Position numbers and translations under genes: made by a program. Of a DNA stretch of 64,000 nt, positions 53,107 to 64,000 are shown one piece after another; positions within the stretch are counted from its first letter, which is position 1; each line of letters begins with the position of its first letter. Source of the DNA: Parachaetomium inaequale. Lineage: Eukaryota > Ascomycota > Sordariomycetes > Sordariales > Chaetomiaceae. The stretch lies in the NCBI GenBank assembly GCA_033296685.1, contig MU854326.1, positions 186,001 through 250,000 of the forward strand, read 5' to 3'. A model generated the notes under the pieces. That model saw only the letters and a program-made list of their open reading frames with translations. It ran no database searches and was not told the DNA's origin.

Positions 53107-55225
53107 TTAAGCGCTCTTCTCGAGCTCAGCCAGAATCTTCTGGCCCTTCTCCCGCGCCGACGCAAAGTCGCCAACCATGTAGAAGGCACCCTCGGGCAGG
53201 TCGTCACCCTCGCCGGCAAGAATGGCCTTGAACGAGTTGATCGTGTCCTTGAGGTCGACGAGCTTGCCCTCGATACCAGTGAAGACCTGGGCGACCGTGA
53301 ACGGCTGGCTCAGGAAACGCTGGATCTTACGGGCGCGCTCGACGGTGAGCTTGTCGGCTTCCGACAGCTCGTCCATGCCGAGAATGGCAATGATGTCCTG
53401 CAGCGACTTGTACTCCTGGAGGATCTGCTGGACGCGCGAGGCGATGTCGTAGTGCTCCTGGCCGACAATGCGGGGGTCGAGCATACGAGACTTGGAGTCG
53501 AGAGGGTCGACGGCGGGGTAGATACCCAGCTCCGAGATACCACGCGACAGGACAGTGGTGGCGTCCAAATGGGCGAAGGTGGTGGCGGGGGCAGGATCCG
53601 TCAGATCGTCAGCAGGCACGTAGACGGCCTGGACGGAGGTAATGGAGCCCTTCTTGGTGGTGGTGATACGCTCCTGCATACCACCCATGTCGACCGCGAG
53701 AGTGGGTTGGTAACCGACGGCAGAGGGGATACGACCCAGCAGGGCAGACACCTCGGAACCGGCCTGGGTGAAACGGAAGATGTTGTCGATGAAGAGAAGC
53801 ACTGTTGCAGTCAGTATTCTGTCTTGTTTCTCAGTGTGCAGGAAAAGTGCTCACCATCCTGGCCTTCCTGGTCACGGAAGTACTCGGCGACGGTCAGACC
53901 GGTAAGGGCAACACGGGCACGGGCTCCGGGGGGCTCGTTCATCTGGCCGAAGACAAGGGCGACCTTGGACTCGCCGTCGAGCTGAATGACGGAGGTCTCC
54001 TGCATTTCGTGGTACAGATCGTTACCCTCACGGGTACGCTCGCCGACACCGGTGAAGACGGAGTAACCACCGTGGGCCTTGGCGATGTTGTTGATGAGCT
54101 CCTGGATGAAGACGGTCTTGCCGACACCGGCACCGCCGAAGAGACCAATCTTTCCACCACGAGCATAGGGAGCGAGCAGATCCACGACCTTGATACCCGT
54201 CACCAGAATCTCAGCCGTGGTGGACTGGTCGACGAACGCGGGGGCCTCGGCGTGAATGGGGAGCCTCTTGTCAGACTTGATGGGCCCACGCTCGTCGATC
54301 GGGTCACCGGTGACGTTCATGATACGGCCGAGAGTGGCAGGGCCGACACTGTGTGGGAGGACTAATGTTAGCCAGTGCCCAGCCATGTTGGAGTCTTCTC
54401 CCAAAAGCGCTTCAACTCACGGGATGGTGATGGGAGCACCAGCTGAAACGACCTGTTAGCAAGCTGCAGGCATTGTCGAGGGGGAATAGAAACTCACTAT
54501 CGGCAGCCTTGGCACCACGGACCAGACCCTCAGTACCTAGATACCACGTTTAGATTTACACCCTTCTCCACGCGCCGGACGTCGGGGGGGACCAACCGTC
54601 CATGGCAATACATCTCACGACGCTCTCGCCGAGATGTTGCTGCGTCGGGGTTAGCGCACGGGACAACTGGCGGGTTGGCAGGCTTGGCATACCGCGACCT
54701 CGAGCACGAGCTTCTGGCCATTGTTGGTGGTCTCAAGGGCGTTGAGAATGGGGGGGAGCTTGTCGGTATCGAACTTGACTGTCGACGGCGTCAGCTGGAT
54801 GCGGCCGGGAGCGCGGCTGCAGAGCTGCTACTAACCATCGACGACGGCACCTGTTTGGGTTTTGCGCGGTTAGCCAACCAAGCCAAGCAAGCGAAACAAT
54901 TTTCCCGGGCCACGCCGGGCGGGCGCGTCGAGAGCAGCGAGCGAGCGAGCGAGCTTACCGATAACCTGGTAGATCTTGCCATCACCAACACCGGCGGTGC
55001 TGGCGAACCTGCTGAGGGCGGGGGCGCGGAGGTTGAGGCTGGCCGGGCGAACGGCGCGACGAGTCGCCGCCGCGAAGGACGGACGGGCTGTCCGGGCAAA
55101 GGCGGAAATGCCGCTGCGCGAGGGGGGAAAAGCTTTGCATCAGCATCAATTGGCCTCAATTGGGCGCATCCAGGGCTCCGGAATCCGGGATTCGGGGTCG
55201 CCGCGGCAACTCACCTCTTGAACAT
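53107..55225 (-). CDS. atp2: Mitochondrial F1-ATP synthase subunit beta
   Basis: Nine exons: 55225-55215, 55113-54959, 54850-54836, 54778-54693, 54639-54597, 54536-54498, 54442-54421, 54348-53855 and 53801-53107, giving 519 aa, as expected. The N terminus MFKSGISAFARTARPSFAAA is a mitochondrial presequence. Walker A GGAGVGKT is at about 195-202, Walker B VLLFIDN at about 289-295, and the DELSEAD regulatory motif at about 432-438. Exons 3 and 7 are microexons of 15 and 22 nt. Introns crowd the first third of the gene while the catalytic core is on two long exons. It catalyses ATP synthesis in the F1 hexamer at the inner mitochondrial membrane. Identification is certain; small exons are fixed by the highly conserved protein. 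Confidence 0.97.
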
Positions 55226-55836
55226 CGTGACGATGATGAAGGGCGGACTTGGGACGGTGGATGTGCAGTGAAGGAAGATGGCTCGGGGGAGGAAGAAAAC
55301 GGGTTCGAAAATCTCTCGACGAGCTTTCGGCTAGAGCTGCGGAGCTCCAACTTTCCACGTGACCGCTTGTTTTGGGAAAAGGTGGGCCCGGACCAGCTTT
55401 CTTCTCAGGTTCTCCTCAATCAAAAGCACCGTTTTTTAAACTGGAGGGAGATTCCGCATTGGATTCCCGACGGATGCCCATCGCCTTTTTTTTGAGAGTC
55501 TGGCCATTTTCGTGTTATTCCACCCTCTCCTCTATTTTTCATCCCATCCCAAGTCAGTTCGACGGTGTCGCTCCACTCAATTGGCTGCGGGCTGCACCGT
55601 TTCCGTTGCTGTTGAGACGGCCCACCGGGAGGTCCCGGGTCGGGCCTTGAATTGACAGGATGCCATCGTCACGGCCCGCCTGCTTATTGGATGGACAAGT
55701 GGCATTTTTGAGACTGAGAATCCTGCAACTGCAAGGCAACATTCGAAGCGTTGGAACGGAATCGCTTTCTTTTCTACCCCGCTTTGTTTTCCTTTTCGAA
55801 CAGATACACTAGTAATAAAAGACAGCTCCCTTTGCA
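55226..55836. promoter_or_regulatory. atp2 promoter and gbe1 3' flank
   Basis: 611 bp between two minus-strand genes. No coding region is seen. Confidence 0.5.
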
Positions 55837-58313
55837 TTACTGCTGCAACACCCTCCCCTCCGGCGCCAGAACCTAGAAACCAGATTAGGACACAGCAAGA
55901 TGTAGACACCCAGAGTCAACTTACCAAGGCGGTCCTGCACGGGATGTACACATGCGTGCAGTTCTTCCGACCGTTCCACTCGAGCGGCTGCGTGAAGAAG
56001 CGGGTGCCCTCGTCCAGGCGGCAGAAGCCGCCGTGGTCCTTGGTGTCCGAATCCAGCACGATCCGATAGGTACCCGCCTCCTCGATGCCGATGCGGTAGT
56101 CGGTGAAGCTCTGGGTCGGGTGGAAGTTGAAGACAAACACCAGGCCGCCGCGCTCAAAGACGATGACCTTGTCGCCCTCGTGCTTGAGCGAGATGAAGGC
56201 CTGCGGCGCGTGCAGCCAGCCGTACTTGGCCTCGGCGAGGTTCATGGAGCGGTCAAAGTTGTTGAGGAACTGGTAGCGCAGCAGGTGGTCCTGCGTCAGG
56301 TTCAGCTGGCGCCGGGCGTACCAGAACGAGTTCTGGTTGCCCTCGCGCGGGAAGTCGAGCCACTCCGGGTGGCCGAACTCGTTGCCCTCGAAGTTGAGCC
56401 AGCCCTCGCCGCCCAGGCCGTGCGTCAGCAGCCGGATCATCTTGTGCAGGGCCATGCCGCGGTCGATGACGGGCGTCAGGGGGGCCAGCACCGACATGTT
56501 GGTGTAGAGCTCGGCGTCGCAGAGGTGCATCATGAGCGTCTTGTCGCCGACCAGACTAGGAGGAATCAGCATAAAACACACGTGCAACAGTTTTTTTGGT
56601 GAACTTACGCCTGGTCGTGGCTCTCGGCATATGCGATAGTCTTCTCTCCGTGACGGCGGTTGGTCAGGGTGAAGCAGATGTTGCCAATGTCCCACTCCTC
56701 GTCCTGCTTCTCCTTGAGGATCTTGATCCACATGTCGGGGATGGCCATGGCAAGTCTGTAGTCGAACCCGACGCCGCCTAGCGAGAGCGGCAGGCACAGC
56801 GCCGGCATGCCCGAGACGTCCTCGGCCACGGTGATGACCTCGGGGTACAGCTCGTGGAGCATCTCGTTGGCAATCATGAGGTAGACGACCGCTTCCTCGT
56901 CGACGCCGGCGCCAAAGTACTCGTGGTAGCCGCCGGAAAAGCCGCTGTAACAGTTAGCCCACCAAAAAAAGAAAAAAAAACTCACGTTCCGATGCCGTGA
57001 TGCAGGTAAAGCATGCTCGTGACACCATCGAACCGGAACCCATCAAAGTGGTACTCGTCCATCCAGAAGCGCAGGTTGCTCAGCAGGAACCGCATGACCT
57101 CATGGTGGCCATAGTTGAACAGCCTGCTGTCCCACAGCTCGTGCTTGCCCCTGGCGCCCTCGTGGAAGTACTGATGGTCGGTCCCGTCAAACTGGTTCAG
57201 CCCGTCGAGCACGTTCTTGGACGCGTGGCTGTGCACGACATCCAGCAGCACCACCAGGCCCAGGCTGTGGGCCACGTCGACCAGCTCCTTGAGGTCCTCG
57301 GGCTCGCCGTAGCGGCTGCTGGCGGCGAAGAAGTTGTTGACCTGGTAGCCGAAGCTGGCGTAGTATGCGTGCTCCATGATCGCCATGAGCTGGATGGCAT
57401 TGTAGCCCAGGCTCTTGATGCGCGGGAGCATGTCCTTAGTGAACTCCTTGTAGGTGGTGACGCGCAGCTCGGGCGACGAGATGCCGACGTGGGCCTCGTA
57501 GATGCGCAGGCTGGCCGGCTTCGTGGGCCGCGCGTGCTTGAAGGCGTACCGGTCCGCCGCCGGCGGGTTCCAGAAGCGGGCGTCGTAGGCGGGCGAGACC
57601 GAGAGGTCCTGCGTGACGTACTTGATCCAGGCGGGCAGCCTGTCGACCCATTCTGCTGTGGGCAGTTCGAGGGTGATCTGGGGGGGCGGTTAGACTTGTT
57701 CTATCTCACAAGGCAGGCGGGCGTTGTTACCTTGATCTTGGAGTTGTGGGGGATGGCTGGCTTGCCGCCGGCCGTTGGGGGGATGGTGATCTCGAAGACG
57801 CCGTACTCGTTCTTCTTCATGGGATGGGCCGTCTTGTCCCATTTGTCTAGATATGTGAGATTGTGTTTCTGGCAGCAGCGGTCCATGAAACTCACTGAAG
57901 TCGCCAATGAGGGAGGCCTGAAGGGCGTTGGGCGCCCACTCCCTGTAGATGATGGTACCGTCCTCCTTCACCCGCAGCCCAAACAGATCGGTCCCCTGAG
58001 ATGGTTAGAGAGCTAGACCACGGAGTCGGGGATGATAGGGGCGCACCTTGCTGAACTTGTCCAAACCGCCCTCTGCGTCGTCGATCCGCTTGATCCATTC
58101 CTGGGCCTTGGCGTAGCGCCGCTTCAGCGAGTCCTGGAAAGGCGACAGCCAGGGGTCAAGCTTCAGAACTCCTGTCTCGAGTCAGTCCATGGATGATGGC
58201 AGGTATTGAGGCCGCTGGAGTCACGAACCGGTGCCGTCCTTGGGGATGTCATCCTCGGCCACCTTGCCGCCGCCCACCATGGTGTTGGACGAGTTCACAG
58301 CGATGGGATCCAT
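55837..58313 (-). CDS. gbe1: 1,4-alpha-glucan (glycogen) branching enzyme
   Basis: Eight exons: 58313-58229, 58171-58047, 57995-57896, 57846-57731, 57677-56986, 56944-56609, 56555-55925 and 55872-55837, giving 706 aa. The CBM48 region lies at about 75-145 (GLRVKEDGTIIYREWAPNAL). The GH13 barrel shows region I LLDVVHSHAS, region II FRFDGVTSM (nucleophile D359), region III TVAEDVSGM (acid/base E414) and region IV AESHDQ (D483). The C-terminal beta domain includes RGGLVFVFNFHPTQSFTDYR. The last exon adds VLAPEGRVLQQ after TAL; without it a stop follows VS at 55920. The enzyme makes alpha-1,6 branches in cytosolic glycogen. All key residues are intact. It is divergent from MCX1. Confidence 0.97.
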
Positions 58314-59278
58314 TCCCGCTGCAGGTTGGTGATGGTAGTTGATTCTCTATTTTAGAGGGGAATGCTAAGTTGGCACTGGTAGGTAAGGTACCTTAGGTAG
58401 GTAGGTAAGGAGGTGTGTATCACGGTGGAAGGCGCAATTCCCGCAGCTTGTGTTGGTGCTGACCTCAATGGACTCGGGCAATGGAGCAAGACAACAAAAG
58501 CCGATGTTTACCTCGACCGAAGGAATGTGATGACCTGGGAAGCGGGGCGATGAAAATACGAAAATGACGGTCGCACAGCTGAGGGCCTGGAGCTCTGTAC
58601 AAGCTGGGCGAGCTTGAGCTTGATGAGCTTTGGGAAGTGGGATGGCATGTAAACGCGAGATTACATCATGGGCCTTCCCCTCTGCAGCCCGTCCGATCCA
58701 ATGATCAATCTCGTCGACAGCCTGGAAGAGCTTTCCACGCCATGCCCAATGCGAAAAATAGCGGCTACCTGCTGCTTTGCCCCCTGTGCCGCCCTGGAGT
58801 TGGCAGACCAACTTCATGCACCCGCCTCCAGGGGTTGGTTGCACAGCTGCACCACCTTATCGCAGATGTGTGAGATGTGAAGGAAGCCTGAGGTCGGATA
58901 AGACAGTGGCGGACCTCATCTCGGAGGCGACAAGATGGCGGGGTCATGCTCGACACCTTCTGTTCGGGTTGCTGATTGGCCCGGAGCTGCAGTGGGTCGA
59001 TGGCTTACAGGGGAGACAGCTCCAATGGTCCCGCACTCCAGGGCTGCCTGCTCCGGATCCCGCAGCACCATTGTCCAACTGAACAGGTGCTTGACCATGT
59101 GGCGCAACCACCGTCTTCCGCCTCCCGGTTCCCCCAGGATTCCGAAACGATCCCAACCGCACTCCGCCGCTCCAGCTTCCCCTAAACAGCGCCGTTGACA
59201 GCTAGGTACCGACCCTTCCCACCGCCCGAGCATGACCCCCGGCCGATAGCGGCATAACGGCACAGCGGCATAGCGGCA
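58314..59278. promoter_or_regulatory. Divergent promoter gbe1/mcx1
   Basis: A 965-bp region. A GGTAGGTAAGG-type repeat of TAGG units lies at about 58378-58412 near the gbe1 start. Nothing coding is supported; open frames on both strands lack domains. Confidence 0.45.
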
Positions 59279-61173
59279 ATGTCGGTCCTTGCGCGGCCCC
59301 GAGCGCCGACGTGCGCAGCCACCCTCCGCGTCGCCCGCCTGCGGCACCCCGCCTACTCGACGTCGAGCATCCTCCTCTCGGCCCCGCGCCGGTCCAACTA
59401 CTTCAACTCCGGCTACACCAGCAGCTACGACCCCAGCCAGGAGACAGGCCGCGGGCCCATCTTCAACAAGCACACCTTTGGCGTCCCGCAGTTCTACCCG
59501 CGGGACCTGAAGCGGCGCGTGGACGACTACGTCGTGGGCCAGGACCGCGCCAAGAAGACGATATGCTCCGTCATCTTCAACCACTACCAGGGGCTGCGCC
59601 GGCGCCAGCACCACGAGCTGCAGGACCAGCGGCTGCGGGAGAAGCTCCAGCGGCAGAAGTACGCCCAGGACCAGGATGCCTTTGAGCGTGCGGGCTACAA
59701 CACCACCCGCACACATCCAGTCGAAGGTGGGCGGTGGCCCTCGCGTCGTTCTGCGTTTCCTGCGGCATCGCGGCGGCAGGCTGATAGTGACTTTGCTCTC
59801 CAAGATGACTACCCGGGGCACCACGAGGCGGCCCGGGGCACCTACCAGATCCCGGACAGCCTGTACGAGCCCCCGGCAGACGATTTCTACATTCCGGAAG
59901 ACTTCTCCGCGCCAGACCACGTCAAGATCGACAAGAGCAACCTGCTCTTGATCGGACCGACTGGCGTGGGGAAGACGTACATTCTCGAGTGAGTCGGCCA
60001 GACTCTACGTCGCTTTCGGAGGTTGCTGACCCCCTGTGCAGGACACTGAGCAAGAAGCTCAACGTGCCATTTACCATCAGCGACTGCAACTCATTTACAC
60101 AGGCCGGATACATCGGACAGGACGTCGAGTCGTGCATCGAACGCCTGCTCATCGAGGCCAACTACGACATTAAAGCTGCCGAGCATGGGATCGTTGTGCT
60201 GGACGAGTTTGACAAGATTGCGAAGCGCGAGACGGTCAACGGCAGAGATGTAGGGGGCGAAGGCGTACAGCAAGCTCTACTGAAGCTTGTCGAAGGGACC
60301 AAGATCACGATAAACATCAAGGACCACCGCTCGTCCCGCACGACGAACAACCCGCCCAGCGGCGGCTACGGGCCGTCGAACCCGCAGTCAACCCCTCCAA
60401 GCGGCAAGGTCGACCAGTATACCATCGACACTACCAACATCCTCTTTGTGTTTTGCGGCGCCTTTGTCGGGCTGGACAAGACGGTCCTCCGCAGAGTCGC
60501 CAAGCCGTCCATCGGCTTCGGCTCCGAGGTCCGCGGGCGCAGCTCCTCCATGTCAGGCAGCAAGGACATCCTCCCGCCCGAAATGTACACGCACCTCCCG
60601 CACCAGCCGCCCGTCTTCACCAGCGGCCGCGGCCCATCATCCACCACCCCGAGCTTCACCCCCCTCGACATCACCACCCCGGCAGACCTGCAAACCTACG
60701 GCTTCATCCCAGAGCTGATCGGCCGGCTGCACAACATCTGCGCGCTCACCCCCTTATCCCTCGACGAGCTTTTTCGTATTTTGACGGAGCCGCGCAACAG
60801 CCTGGTGGCGCAGTACACGGCGCTGTTCGAGACGTACCCGAGCACGCTCGCCTTCACGCGCCGCGCGCTGTACGCCATCGCCGAGCGCGCGGCGCGCAAC
60901 GAGACGGGCGCCCGCGGGCTCAAGATGGAGATGGAGCGCGTGCTGGCCGAGCCCATGTTTGACGCCCCCACGCCGTACGTGCTCGTCACCGAGGGGTGTG
61001 TGCGGGGGAAGGAGAAGGCCGGGTACTGGGGTAAGGATGGGCGGTTGGAGCTGGAGAGGCGGCTGAGGGAGGAGGATGAGAGGGGGGCGGATGCGGCGGC
61101 GGCGGCGGCTGCTGGTTCGGGGGAGGAGGGCACGTTTGAGCAGTTTAGGGAGGCGGGGTTGAGCGGTGCTTGA
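59279..61173 (+). CDS. mcx1: Mitochondrial ClpX-like AAA+ unfoldase (Mcx1)
   Basis: Exons are 59279-59988 and 60042-61173, giving 613 aa. The 53-nt intron (GTGAGT, GCTGAC branch, GTGCAG) falls just after the P-loop. The Arg-rich N terminus fits a mitochondrial presequence. The bacterial zinc-binding domain is absent, as in yeast Mcx1. Motifs: RRVDDYVVGQDRAKKTICSV (start of the AAA+ module), an insertion rich in Arg and Gln, Walker A GPTGVGKT (about 226-233), pore-type GYIGQDVES, Walker B VVLDEFDKIA (D291, E292), GEGVQQALLKLVEGT, IPELIGRL and sensor 2 ETGARGLKMEME. Yeast Mcx1 activates Hem25-independent heme synthesis by acting on 5-aminolevulinate synthase; whether this one also works with ClpP cannot be judged here. 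Confidence 0.93.
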
Positions 61174-61801
61174 TGAAGTATCTTACCTTATGATTTATGT
61201 GGGTTATTTAGGCATCATGAAGAGGCGTTTGGGTAGGCAGGGATATGAGTTTGGGTCTTTGGGTTGGGAGGTTAGGTAGGGGGGTATTCGGCGCATTGGC
61301 TTAGGTTGTTTGTTGCCCCTGAGCGTGGTTAGAATGGGCTGTCGAGGGGTTACCTTAGTTAGCAAGCTCTAGCATGGTCGTATATAGCAATGCATTGAGT
61401 TGTCTACGAGACCAATCTTTGGCAATTTAACTTAGCTACCTTAGCTAAAGCCATAGTTGAGGTGTGTTGGACATCCATTGACACGGAGCTCAGTTGATTG
61501 CATCATACCCCTTGGTGGGGCAGCGGGATCGGAGCTGCTGCCGAGGAAAAATTGAGGGGCGATGCGATTGCTGCAACCTCCAACTGCCCTCCAACTGCCC
61601 CTCGTTGGAGAGCCTCTCCCAGAAAGACGCGATATCACAGCCCCTGCCTATCCAGTCAACTTTGCGACTCTCTCTAAACATCAACGCACAGAAAGCGAAC
61701 TCAACGACCTGAACCAAACCAACACAACCCCGCCTCGACAACCACTGGCACCTACCCAAACCACCCCCACTACTACGCACAACAAGGAAGCAGAAACCAC
61801 C
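61174..61801. other. Intergenic region and cia1 leader
   Basis: 628 bp between two plus-strand genes. An ATG at 61562 is in frame with cia1 with no intervening stop, but the 80 residues it would add are low in conservation and rich in Pro and Thr. I read it as leader. Confidence 0.45.
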
Positions 61802-63199
61802 ATGTCAACCCCTCCACCACCGGCTCCAGCGGGCCCAGCAGCGGCCGCCTCACAACCAAGCAACCCGACCATAACCATAACCCCCCTCCCGCCCTTCCAA
61901 CCAGACCTCTACCAGCGCGCCTGGTCCTCGACCCCGCACCCGACCCTGCCACTCCTGGCCACGGCCCACGCGAAATCCGTCACCGTCTTCTCGCTCGCCA
62001 CCTTCACCAAACACAGCGCCCTGACGGGCGGGCACGCGCGCTCCGTGCGCACGGCTGCGTGGCAGCCCCCTCGCGGTACACAGAGTAAAAGGTTGGGGCT
62101 GGTGACGGGGAGTTTTGATGCCACGGCCGGGTTGTGGAGTTTTGACGGGGATAAGGATCGGGATGGGAATGGGGGGTTGGAGAGGGAGGTGAGGATGGGT
62201 GATCGTGATACAGAAGATGGTGATGGCGGGGAGGAGGAAAGGGAGTGGGAGTTTAATCTGGTGTTGGAGGGCCACGAAAACGAGGTGAAATCGCTTGCTT
62301 TCTCCCCGGGGGGCCAGTACCTGGCGACCTCGAGCCGGGATAAATCCGTGTGGATCTGGGAGGACGTGTCGAACCCGACGGGAGATAACGATGGAGAGGA
62401 TGACGACGAGTGGGAGACGGTGGCCGTGCTGAGCGAGCACGACGGCGACGTCAAGGCCGTCGCGTGGTGTCCGACGCACCTGGCCAATGCGCGCGCGGGG
62501 GTCGGCCGCAAGCATTATAGTGTTGAGGTGCTCGCCAGCGCGAGCTACGACGACACGGTGCGCATCTGGCGCGAGGATGCCGACGGGGAGTGGGTGTGCG
62601 TGGCGGTGCTGGAGGGCCACGGCGGGACCGTGTGGGGCTTGCAGTGGGAGGGAAAGGAGAGAGATGATGGACGGTTTCCGCGGTTGATGACCTTCTCGGC
62701 GGATGGGACGATTAAAGTGTGGACGCTGCGGGTGGACGAGGAGGAAACAGAGGAGGGCCAGCAGGAGGGGGATCCGTTCCGGTCCGGGTTTGGTGGGATG
62801 CCGAATACCATGCGGCGGTCGCTCCGGGAGGAGTGGGACTGCACGGCCGTGCTGCCCAAGGTGCACACGCGGGATGTGTATTCGGTGTCGTGGAGCGCTG
62901 ACACGGGGCTGGTGGCTAGCACGGGCAGCGATGGCGTCGTTGCGGTGTATGCCGAGAAGGAGAGCGCGCCAGAAGACGTCTCCATGGCTTCGTCAGGGGC
63001 AGAGAATGGCGGAGCGGGGCCGAAAAGCACCTGGAAGGTGTTGGGCACCGTTTCCCACGCCCACGGCCCGTACGAGGTCAACCACATCACATGGTGCAAG
63101 CGGTTTGATCCGGGGGCCGAGCGCAAGGGCAAGGAGGAGATGCTGGTCACGACGGGCGATGATGGTGTTGTGCGGCCGTGGCAGGTTAGGATAGCATAG
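61802..63199 (+). CDS. cia1: Cytosolic iron-sulfur assembly WD40 protein CIA1
   Basis: A single exon of 465 aa from the ATG at 61802 (context CCACCATG). Seven WD40 blades can be traced: RAWSSTPHPTLPLLATAHAK, GHARSVRTAAWQPP, GHENEVKSLAFSPGGQYLAT with SSRDKSVWIWE, EHDGDVKAVAWCPT with ASASYDDTVRIWRED, GHGGTVWGLQWEG with TFSADGTIKVWTL, VHTRDVYSVSWSADTGLVAST, and the last blade EVNHITWCKRF. Two acidic, Gly/Asp-rich insertions lengthen it relative to yeast Cia1 (330 aa). CIA1 is the scaffold of the CIA targeting complex that delivers Fe-S clusters to nuclear and cytosolic enzymes. Confidence 0.92.
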   Translation: MSTPPPPAPAGPAAAASQPSNPTITITPLPPFQPDLYQRAWSSTPHPTLPLLATAHAKSVTVFSLATFTKHSALTGGHARSVRTAAWQPPRGTQSKRLGLVTGSFDATAGLWSFDGDKDRDGNGGLEREVRMGDRDTEDGDGGEEEREWEFNLVLEGHENEVKSLAFSPGGQYLATSSRDKSVWIWEDVSNPTGDNDGEDDDEWETVAVLSEHDGDVKAVAWCPTHLANARAGVGRKHYSVEVLASASYDDTVRIWREDADGEWVCVAVLEGHGGTVWGLQWEGKERDDGRFPRLMTFSADGTIKVWTLRVDEEETEEGQQEGDPFRSGFGGMPNTMRRSLREEWDCTAVLPKVHTRDVYSVSWSADTGLVASTGSDGVVAVYAEKESAPEDVSMASSGAENGGAGPKSTWKVLGTVSHAHGPYEVNHITWCKRFDPGAERKGKEEMLVTTGDDGVVRPWQVRIA

Positions 63200-63646
63200 C
63201 TGGCCGAATAAGCCAGGAGATAATAAACGGCCAAACCGCGGGCCTCTCGATACTTCAGACACCTCACTTGAACCATTGAATGGTGCCCATCTATTTACTA
63301 TATTGCGCTATTGGTCCAAATGACACGAACGCGTAACACGACGAGTCTAACAAAGGGGAATATCGAGTCACTGGTCACATTGTACCCATCACAGCTTGCC
63401 AGCTCGATGCAGGTCATTCGTATCATTCAACTCTCCAACTTTTGTACATACATGCAACGTCTCTTGGCTAGACGGGAACCTTGACAACTCCCTACCCAAA
63501 AGACACGATGCGAGCAACAAAGGAAACACCCAGTGATTCTCCCTACCCATAATCTATTACGCAAGTATGCCATGATCAAATGATTATACACGAGACAGAC
63601 CCCCGGAACTGCCTACGACCGCGGCACCAAAACGGTAACCACGAAT
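63200..63646. other. Convergent 3' region cia1/kgd1
   Basis: 447 bp between two convergent stops. Nothing coding is seen. Confidence 0.5.
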
Positions 63647-64000
63647 CTACTCGCCCTTGAGCTTGTCCTGCTTGACAGTAAAGGCCATCTCCAGCAGGGC
63701 CTGCTCCTCCTTGGTGTGCGACGACTTGAGGCCCGTGGCGACCGACGCGTTGGGGTTGCGGCCGGCGTACATGACGTGCTTGCGGTCGTGGTGCGTGGTC
63801 TGGTTGAGCAGCGTCTCGATGCGCGGCTGCGTGTAGCTCCAGGCGCCGGCGTTGAGGGGCTCCTCCTGGGCCCAGACGATGGTCTTGGCGTTGGGGTACG
63901 TATCGAGGTTCTCGCGCAGCTGCTCCCACGGGAAGGGGTGGAGCTGCTCGATGCGCGTGATGGCGACATTGTCGATCTGGTTGTCGGCGCGGTACTTGTG
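63647..64000 (-). CDS. kgd1: 2-oxoglutarate dehydrogenase E1, C-terminal fragment
   Basis: 117 codons and the TAG stop (63649-63647) of a gene that continues beyond the window. The visible sequence begins HKYRADNQIDNVAITRIEQL and includes HPFPWEQLRENLDTYPNAK, IVWAQEEPLNAGAWSYTQPR, HVMYAGRNPNASVATGLK and HTKEEQALLEMAFT. This is the conserved C-terminal domain of OGDH E1 (IEQLHPFPW, WAQEEPLN.GAW, YAGR..SAS/ATG). The complete enzyme is the thiamine-diphosphate-dependent decarboxylase of the mitochondrial TCA cycle. The 3' part is intact. Confidence 0.93.
   Translation of the reverse strand, partial: HKYRADNQIDNVAITRIEQLHPFPWEQLRENLDTYPNAKTIVWAQEEPLNAGAWSYTQPRIETLLNQTTHHDRKHVMYAGRNPNASVATGLKSSHTKEEQALLEMAFTVKQDKLKGE

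Noticed and set aside
61562..61801. In-frame N-terminal extension of cia1
   Set aside because: The ATG at 61802 has a much better context and matches the family start; the extension is leader-like.
1..64000. Transposon, CRISPR, rRNA or secondary-metabolite cluster
   Set aside because: No transposase, reverse transcriptase, long terminal repeats, spacer arrays, rRNA or core biosynthetic enzyme was seen on either strand.

Overview
The window is nuclear chromosomal DNA of a filamentous ascomycete, most likely a Sordariomycete (Sordariales-like). It is GC-rich and its genes are split by short introns (about 50-235 nt) with GTRNGT donors, CTRAY branch sites and CAG/TAG acceptors. It encodes a Zn2Cys6 regulator, a CE1 esterase and a Polycomb Suz12 subunit. 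No transposon, CRISPR array, tRNA or rRNA could be supported. All gene models are my own splice predictions. Every multi-exon model given as complete sums to a whole number of codons.

Region 1 (about 0.3-18.3 kb) is the unusual part. It holds at least ten copies of one small helical domain that resembles fungal Myb/SANT-like domains, and almost nothing else. Four genes (272-1342 minus, 3752-5003 plus, 14051-15474 plus, 16919-18262 plus) carry one form, with pattern (V/I)-(N/D)-(W/F)...RY, followed by long charged, His/Gln- or Ala/Lys-rich tails. A second form (W-D/N-x-x-x-H/D...LL...G-Y/F) occurs in a complete three-exon gene at 11076-12212 and in five consecutive minus-strand exons starting at 10361, 9503, 9089, 8715 and 8339. 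Each of those five has its own ATG, a pyrimidine-rich tract about 95-105 nt upstream, and a phase-2 donor at the same codon. Only the last is followed by a recognisable helix-completing exon (8083-7850). This suggests an array of alternative first exons sharing constant 3' exons, as in UGT1A or clustered protocadherins. I regard it as the strongest candidate for an undescribed system here.

Region 2 (19.9-48.9 kb) is mostly conserved nuclear and housekeeping genes. In order: two uncharacterised nuclear-type proteins (one ending in an RD/RE repeat, one coiled coil), RVB2/reptin, LIN1/CD2BP2 (GYF), UFD1, an F-box protein, SUZ12 with a C-terminal PHD finger, CUS1/SF3B2, SLY41-type transporter and ORC5. 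Several gene pairs are divergent with 0.55-1.3 kb shared promoters (LIN1-UFD1, CUS1-SLY41, ORC5-Zn2Cys6), and several converge with short gaps.

Region 3 (49.5-64 kb) holds a Zn2Cys6 factor, a secreted CE1-family esterase, mitochondrial ATP synthase beta (nine exons, two of them microexons), glycogen branching enzyme (eight exons), mitochondrial ClpX/MCX1, CIA1 and the 3' end of 2-oxoglutarate dehydrogenase E1. Four of these concern energy or carbon metabolism and mitochondria. I see no operon-like logic; the order looks like ordinary fungal synteny. The biological theme of the left half is chromatin or DNA binding, inferred from the domains and tails only.
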